This document shows, piece by piece, positions 8,127 through 10,528 of a stretch of DNA of 10,528 nucleotides (position 1 is the first letter of the stretch; the number at the start of each line of letters is the position of its first letter). Under the pieces are notes generated by a model that worked only from the letters and a program-made list of their open reading frames with translations, did not search any database and had not been told where the DNA came from. The DNA is from an uncultured Bacilli bacterium (GTDB taxonomy: Bacteria; Bacillota_I; Bacilli_A; RF39; UBA660), in NCBI GenBank assembly GCA_947623855.1, contig CANQHW010000032.1, positions 1 to 10,528 of the forward strand. Direction: 5' to 3'. The position numbers and the translations under genes were made by a program.

Positions 8127-8348
8127 ATGAAAGAAGCTACTAGTGAACTTAATTTAACTGTTATTGTCGTTATATCCATAGCAGGTCTAGCGGCTTTTTT
8201 CTATATGACTGTATGGCCTATGATTCAAAATAATGTAAACAGATATACTAAATGTGGCGTTGCCATTTGTGAGAAGCAAAAAAATTCTGATGGTACCGTA
8301 AATTGTAAGTATAAAGGCGTCGATTTAAAATGTGCCTGGAAAGGGTAA
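8127..8348 (+). CDS. Flp-like pilin candidate 2, tandem paralogue of the preceding gene
   Basis: A 73-residue protein built like its neighbour: MKEATSELNLTV, a hydrophobic helix with AFFYMTVWP, then a cysteine-bearing tail. The N-terminal half is strongly conserved between the two, at DNA level too, while the tails have diverged. Cysteines here are at 43, 48, 60 and 69 (spacing 4, 11, 8), the acidic run is missing, and the tail is basic and not acidic. This is the pattern expected of a tandem duplication in which the polymerising helix is held and the exposed head varies. The start is supported by AAAGGCGG at 8114-8121. It could be a second structural subunit giving a mixed fibre, or a minor or alternate pilin. 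Confidence 0.82.
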   Translation: MKEATSELNLTVIVVISIAGLAAFFYMTVWPMIQNNVNRYTKCGVAICEKQKNSDGTVNCKYKGVDLKCAWKG

Positions 8349-8370
8349 ATATAAATAAGCAGGTGATAAT

Positions 8371-8844
8371 ATGAGGGAAGCTATTGGAGGTCTTGGTTTA
8401 TTTCAAATAGTTATATTCTTTTTAGCTTTATTTTCTGGTTATTTATGTTTATCTGTAAATAGTTCAAAAGCATATAAAGTAAAAGATGAAATAATCAATA
8501 TTATTGAGAAACATAATGGTATTGAAGAAAGTGCTATTAAAGAAATACAAACGTATTTAACTAAAGTAGGATATAGATCAACTGGTAACTGCGAATCCGG
8601 TGTCGAAAGAGGATATAGTGCTAATGGAAGAGCCAGTATTTCTAGGGGAGCTTTATTCTGTATCAAAGAAGTTAGTGTTCATAAATATGATAAAGATAAT
8701 GTTGATTCGCTACAACTTCCTGAACGTTCTTATTTTGCCGTCCGCGTTTTCTTTAAACTTGATTTACCAATTTTTGGAGATGTCTTTGCTTACGATTTAA
8801 AGGGCGATACTAGGATTCTTTATTTTCCAACCAGATGGGAGTGA
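8371..8844 (+). CDS. TadE-like minor pilin 1
   Basis: A 157-residue protein with the start MREAIGGLG, a hydrophobic helix at about residues 9-28, then an amphipathic helix (NSSKAYKVKDEI and onward) and a globular extracellular domain. C74 (GNCESG) and C97 (FCIKE) probably form a disulfide loop. A strand-rich end contains FFKLDLPIFGDVFAYDL (DLPI at 131-134). The following gene shares the same ground plan, so the two are paralogues. In Tad systems TadE/TadF are minor pseudopilins needed for assembly; the assignment here rests on architecture and context. AGGTGAT at 8361-8367 fixes the ATG. The gene ends in TGA, which overlaps the ribosome binding site of the next gene. Confidence 0.75.
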   Translation: MREAIGGLGLFQIVIFFLALFSGYLCLSVNSSKAYKVKDEIINIIEKHNGIEESAIKEIQTYLTKVGYRSTGNCESGVERGYSANGRASISRGALFCIKEVSVHKYDKDNVDSLQLPERSYFAVRVFFKLDLPIFGDVFAYDLKGDTRILYFPTRWE

Positions 8845-8845
8845 T
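8838..8845 (+). promoter_or_regulatory. Ribosome binding site that decides a TTG start
   Basis: GGAGTGAT lies across the TGA stop (8842-8844) of the upstream gene and five bases before TTG at 8851. An ATG at 8844 lies too close to it and in the wrong frame. The reading frame starting at TTG gives MRSTIG, which matches MREAIG of the paralogue, so the TTG start is preferred. The overlap of stop and binding site suggests translational coupling. Confidence 0.75.
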
Positions 8846-8850
8846 GAAAA

Positions 8851-9360
8851 TTGCGAAGTACAATAGGAAGTACCTGGACATTTATGTTAGTTATTGCATT
8901 TATTTTTATCTTTGCAGCGTATTTAACAATTACTTTAAACTATTCTAAAGCCTTTAGAGTAGAAAATGAAGTGGTAGATATCATAGAACGTAGTGAAGGA
9001 TTAACCGATAAAATTAGTAGTGATGGTAAAACGGATGGTTCAATTCAATTAATAGCTAACGTTTTACGATTTAATGGTTACAATGCTAAAGGTAACTGCC
9101 CCGATGGTTATATTGGAGTTAAATCTTTAGCTGGTAATGGAAAAGATGACATCGAAGCCGCTAAAGATAATGTTAAATATTATTACTGTGTAAAAAAACA
9201 CATAGGATATTTTGATGCTAAACCTAATCGAGCTTATTATGATGTTGATATGTTCTTTGCCTTTGATTTACCCATCATTGGGAAGATTTTTAACTTCCGT
9301 GTTTCAGGTCAAACAATGGAAATAGAACATACCTATGATAAATTAGAAAATATGTGGTAA
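8851..9360 (+). CDS. TadE-like minor pilin 2 (TTG start), paralogue of the preceding gene
   Basis: A 169-residue protein, begun at TTG because that start restores the family N-terminus (MRSTIGSTW) and keeps the hydrophobic helix (about residues 9-28) whole; the first in-frame ATG at 8884 would cut into it. After the helix comes NYSKAFRVENEV, as in the neighbour. C83 (GNCPDG) and C113 (YCVKK) are placed like the pair in the preceding protein, and FFAFDLPIIGKIFNFRV (DLPI at 139-142) repeats its C-terminal strand motif. The loop between the cysteines is longer than in the paralogue. It likely works as a second TadE/TadF-type minor pilin, perhaps as a heterodimer partner. The TTG start may lower its yield relative to the ATG-started pilins. 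Confidence 0.75.
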   Translation: MRSTIGSTWTFMLVIAFIFIFAAYLTITLNYSKAFRVENEVVDIIERSEGLTDKISSDGKTDGSIQLIANVLRFNGYNAKGNCPDGYIGVKSLAGNGKDDIEAAKDNVKYYYCVKKHIGYFDAKPNRAYYDVDMFFAFDLPIIGKIFNFRVSGQTMEIEHTYDKLENMW

Positions 9361-9372
9361 GGAGGAATAAAA

Positions 9373-10431
9373 ATGAATGTTATTATTGCTAATAAATATA
9401 AAGAAATGCTATCTAATTTAAACATTGATATTATTAAAAGTCTAGAAGGGGAGTTTGAAGTTGAAGATATAATTGATAATTTTCAAAATTTCTTCTTTAA
9501 TAAAATGATTTTAGATATTACTGCTATTAAAAATTATCAAAATATTTCTGTTATTCAAAAACTTTCTCTAGGACTTGATATGAGTAAAGTAATTATTCTA
9601 TTAGATGATAGTGATATTGTAAATAGTGCAGGATATATTTCCCAATTAGTATCAATGGGTATTTATAACTTTACCCGTAATATTGATGCTATAATGTATT
9701 TAATTGATAACCCTAATAGCTATAAAGATGTTGCCCAATATCATATGTTAAATGGCGAAGGTAGTATAATTGATCGAAATAAAGGTTTTGATGATCGAAG
9801 TAGTAGAGGAGCAAATACCTACATAGGGGGCGACATTAAACTTAATAGTTTCGGTTCTCGTATTATTGGTATTAAAAATTTAACCGAAGAAGCTGGTTCT
9901 ACTACTTTAATATATATGTTAAAAAGACAACTAGAAAGTAATTACCGAGTACTTACCATTGAAGTAGACAAAAATGATTTCCTTTACTTTAATGATGGGG
10001 ACTTATTAAGTATATCTTCTGCGGAATTAGATCCCATTATAAAAAACCCAAATAGTAACTATGATGTCATTTTAGTTGATATTAACGATAGTGCTAAAGA
10101 AGCATCTTTAACTGAAATGTTATATTTAATGGAACCTAGTACTATTAAACTTAATAAAATGATTAGACAAGACCGGGGTATTTTAGAACGTATGGCCGAT
10201 AAAAAAATTGTCTTAAATAAAAGCTTATTAAATGAAAAAGATATTAAAGAGTTTGAATATGAAGCAAGATGTAAAGTATTTTATAACATCCCTCCATTAG
10301 ATGATAAAAAAACTAATCATCAAGTATTAGATGGGTTATTATATGAATTAGGTTTTGATCGTCAAGAAGCTGGAAAACCAAGAACAAATATGAAAATATT
10401 TGGTATTGTTAAAGAAGACTTAGATGAATAA
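9373..10431 (+). CDS. CpaE/TadZ-like protein with degenerate ParA/MinD-type ATPase domain
   Basis: A 352-residue soluble protein. Residues 1-115 look like an alternating beta/alpha receiver-like fold (KVIILLDDSD, then GIYNFTRNIDA), as in the atypical receiver domain of CpaE/TadZ. From about residue 160 it resembles a MinD/ParA-type ATPase: a strand IIGIKN, then TEEAGSTT at 171-178 where the Walker A KGGxGKTT should be, then YRVLTIEVDK, and a Walker-B-like YDVILVDIN with D236. Both hallmark lysines of the loop are replaced (T171 and S176), so ATP hydrolysis is doubtful. CpaE/TadZ proteins position Tad machinery at the cell pole or membrane. Presence at the end of a Tad operon supports this role even if it binds no nucleotide. 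GGAGG at 9361-9365 sets the start, 12 bp after the previous stop. The fold call is from pattern reading and needs structural confirmation. Confidence 0.75.
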   Translation: MNVIIANKYKEMLSNLNIDIIKSLEGEFEVEDIIDNFQNFFFNKMILDITAIKNYQNISVIQKLSLGLDMSKVIILLDDSDIVNSAGYISQLVSMGIYNFTRNIDAIMYLIDNPNSYKDVAQYHMLNGEGSIIDRNKGFDDRSSRGANTYIGGDIKLNSFGSRIIGIKNLTEEAGSTTLIYMLKRQLESNYRVLTIEVDKNDFLYFNDGDLLSISSAELDPIIKNPNSNYDVILVDINDSAKEASLTEMLYLMEPSTIKLNKMIRQDRGILERMADKKIVLNKSLLNEKDIKEFEYEARCKVFYNIPPLDDKKTNHQVLDGLLYELGFDRQEAGKPRTNMKIFGIVKEDLDE

Positions 10432-10479
10432 GTAAAAAAAGGTAAACTTAAATGAGACTGCTGAAAAAGTAGACAAAAT

Positions 10480-10522
10480 AAAAGCTGATATTTAGAATAA
10501 TTTTCTATTTATCAGTTTTTTT
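10480..10522 (+). terminator. Intrinsic terminator of the pilus operon
   Basis: CTGATA at 10485-10490 pairs perfectly with TATCAG at 10510-10515. Inside, TAGAA and TTCTA form a second stem section after a TT/TT internal bulge, leaving a loop of five bases (TAATT). Seven T residues follow (10516-10522), and the upstream A-run can pair with them, so it may also stop transcription from the other side. It lies about 50 bases after the last stop codon and is the only clear terminator in the window. Confidence 0.85.
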
Positions 10523-10528
10523 GTGATT

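Noticed and set aside
8439..8800. Open frames on both strands inside the first TadE-like gene
   Set aside because: The real gene shows paralogue conservation with its neighbour across this stretch; these alternatives do not.
8844..8846. ATG at 8844 as start of the second TadE-like gene
   Set aside because: It is in a different frame from the conserved protein and lies too near the ribosome binding site.
10452..10472. Six-codon open frame after the last gene
   Set aside because: Too short, with no convincing ribosome binding site; likely chance.

Overview
The window is AT-rich, densely coded on the + strand only, and uses the standard bacterial code: TAA, TAG and TGA all end genes. Nearly every gene has a strong AGGAGG/AGGTG-type ribosome binding site. 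Together with a pilus locus lacking any visible secretin or outer-membrane gene, this suggests a low-GC monoderm bacterium. An uncultured Bacilli/Firmicutes gut lineage is my best guess, but that is inference from style and not a marker-gene call.

Layout: (1) 1-3435 is the 3' part of a very large, cysteine-rich extracellular protein with an M23 (LytM-type) peptidase domain in its middle; its start lies upstream of the window. (2) 3451-7795 is a tight run of five genes: a membrane-anchored pseudopilin-like protein, a CpaB-like SAF-domain protein, a CpaF/TadA-type secretion ATPase, and two GspF-type membrane proteins in the TadB and TadC positions. (3) 7796-7877 is the only real intergenic gap in the operon and carries a near-consensus SigA promoter. 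(4) 7878-9360 holds four small pilin-like proteins as two adjacent paralogous pairs: two Flp-sized major-pilin candidates with four-cysteine tails, then two TadE-like minor pilins with one conserved disulfide-type cysteine pair each. (5) 9373-10431 encodes a CpaE/TadZ-like protein whose ATP-binding loop has lost its lysines. (6) 10432-10528 is non-coding and contains a convincing intrinsic terminator.

Taken together this is a Tad-type (type IVc-like) pilus locus. The ATPase and the TadB/TadC platform would drive assembly, and CpaB and the CpaE/TadZ-like protein would act as accessory and localisation factors. The small proteins would be the fibre subunits, and the M23 protein would be a wall-remodelling or surface partner. 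The unusual points are pilin candidates with about six-residue leaders and no Glu+5, heavy cysteine use outside the cell, a substituted zinc ligand in the M23 domain, and a dead-looking P-loop in the CpaE-like protein. No prepilin peptidase gene is present in the window.
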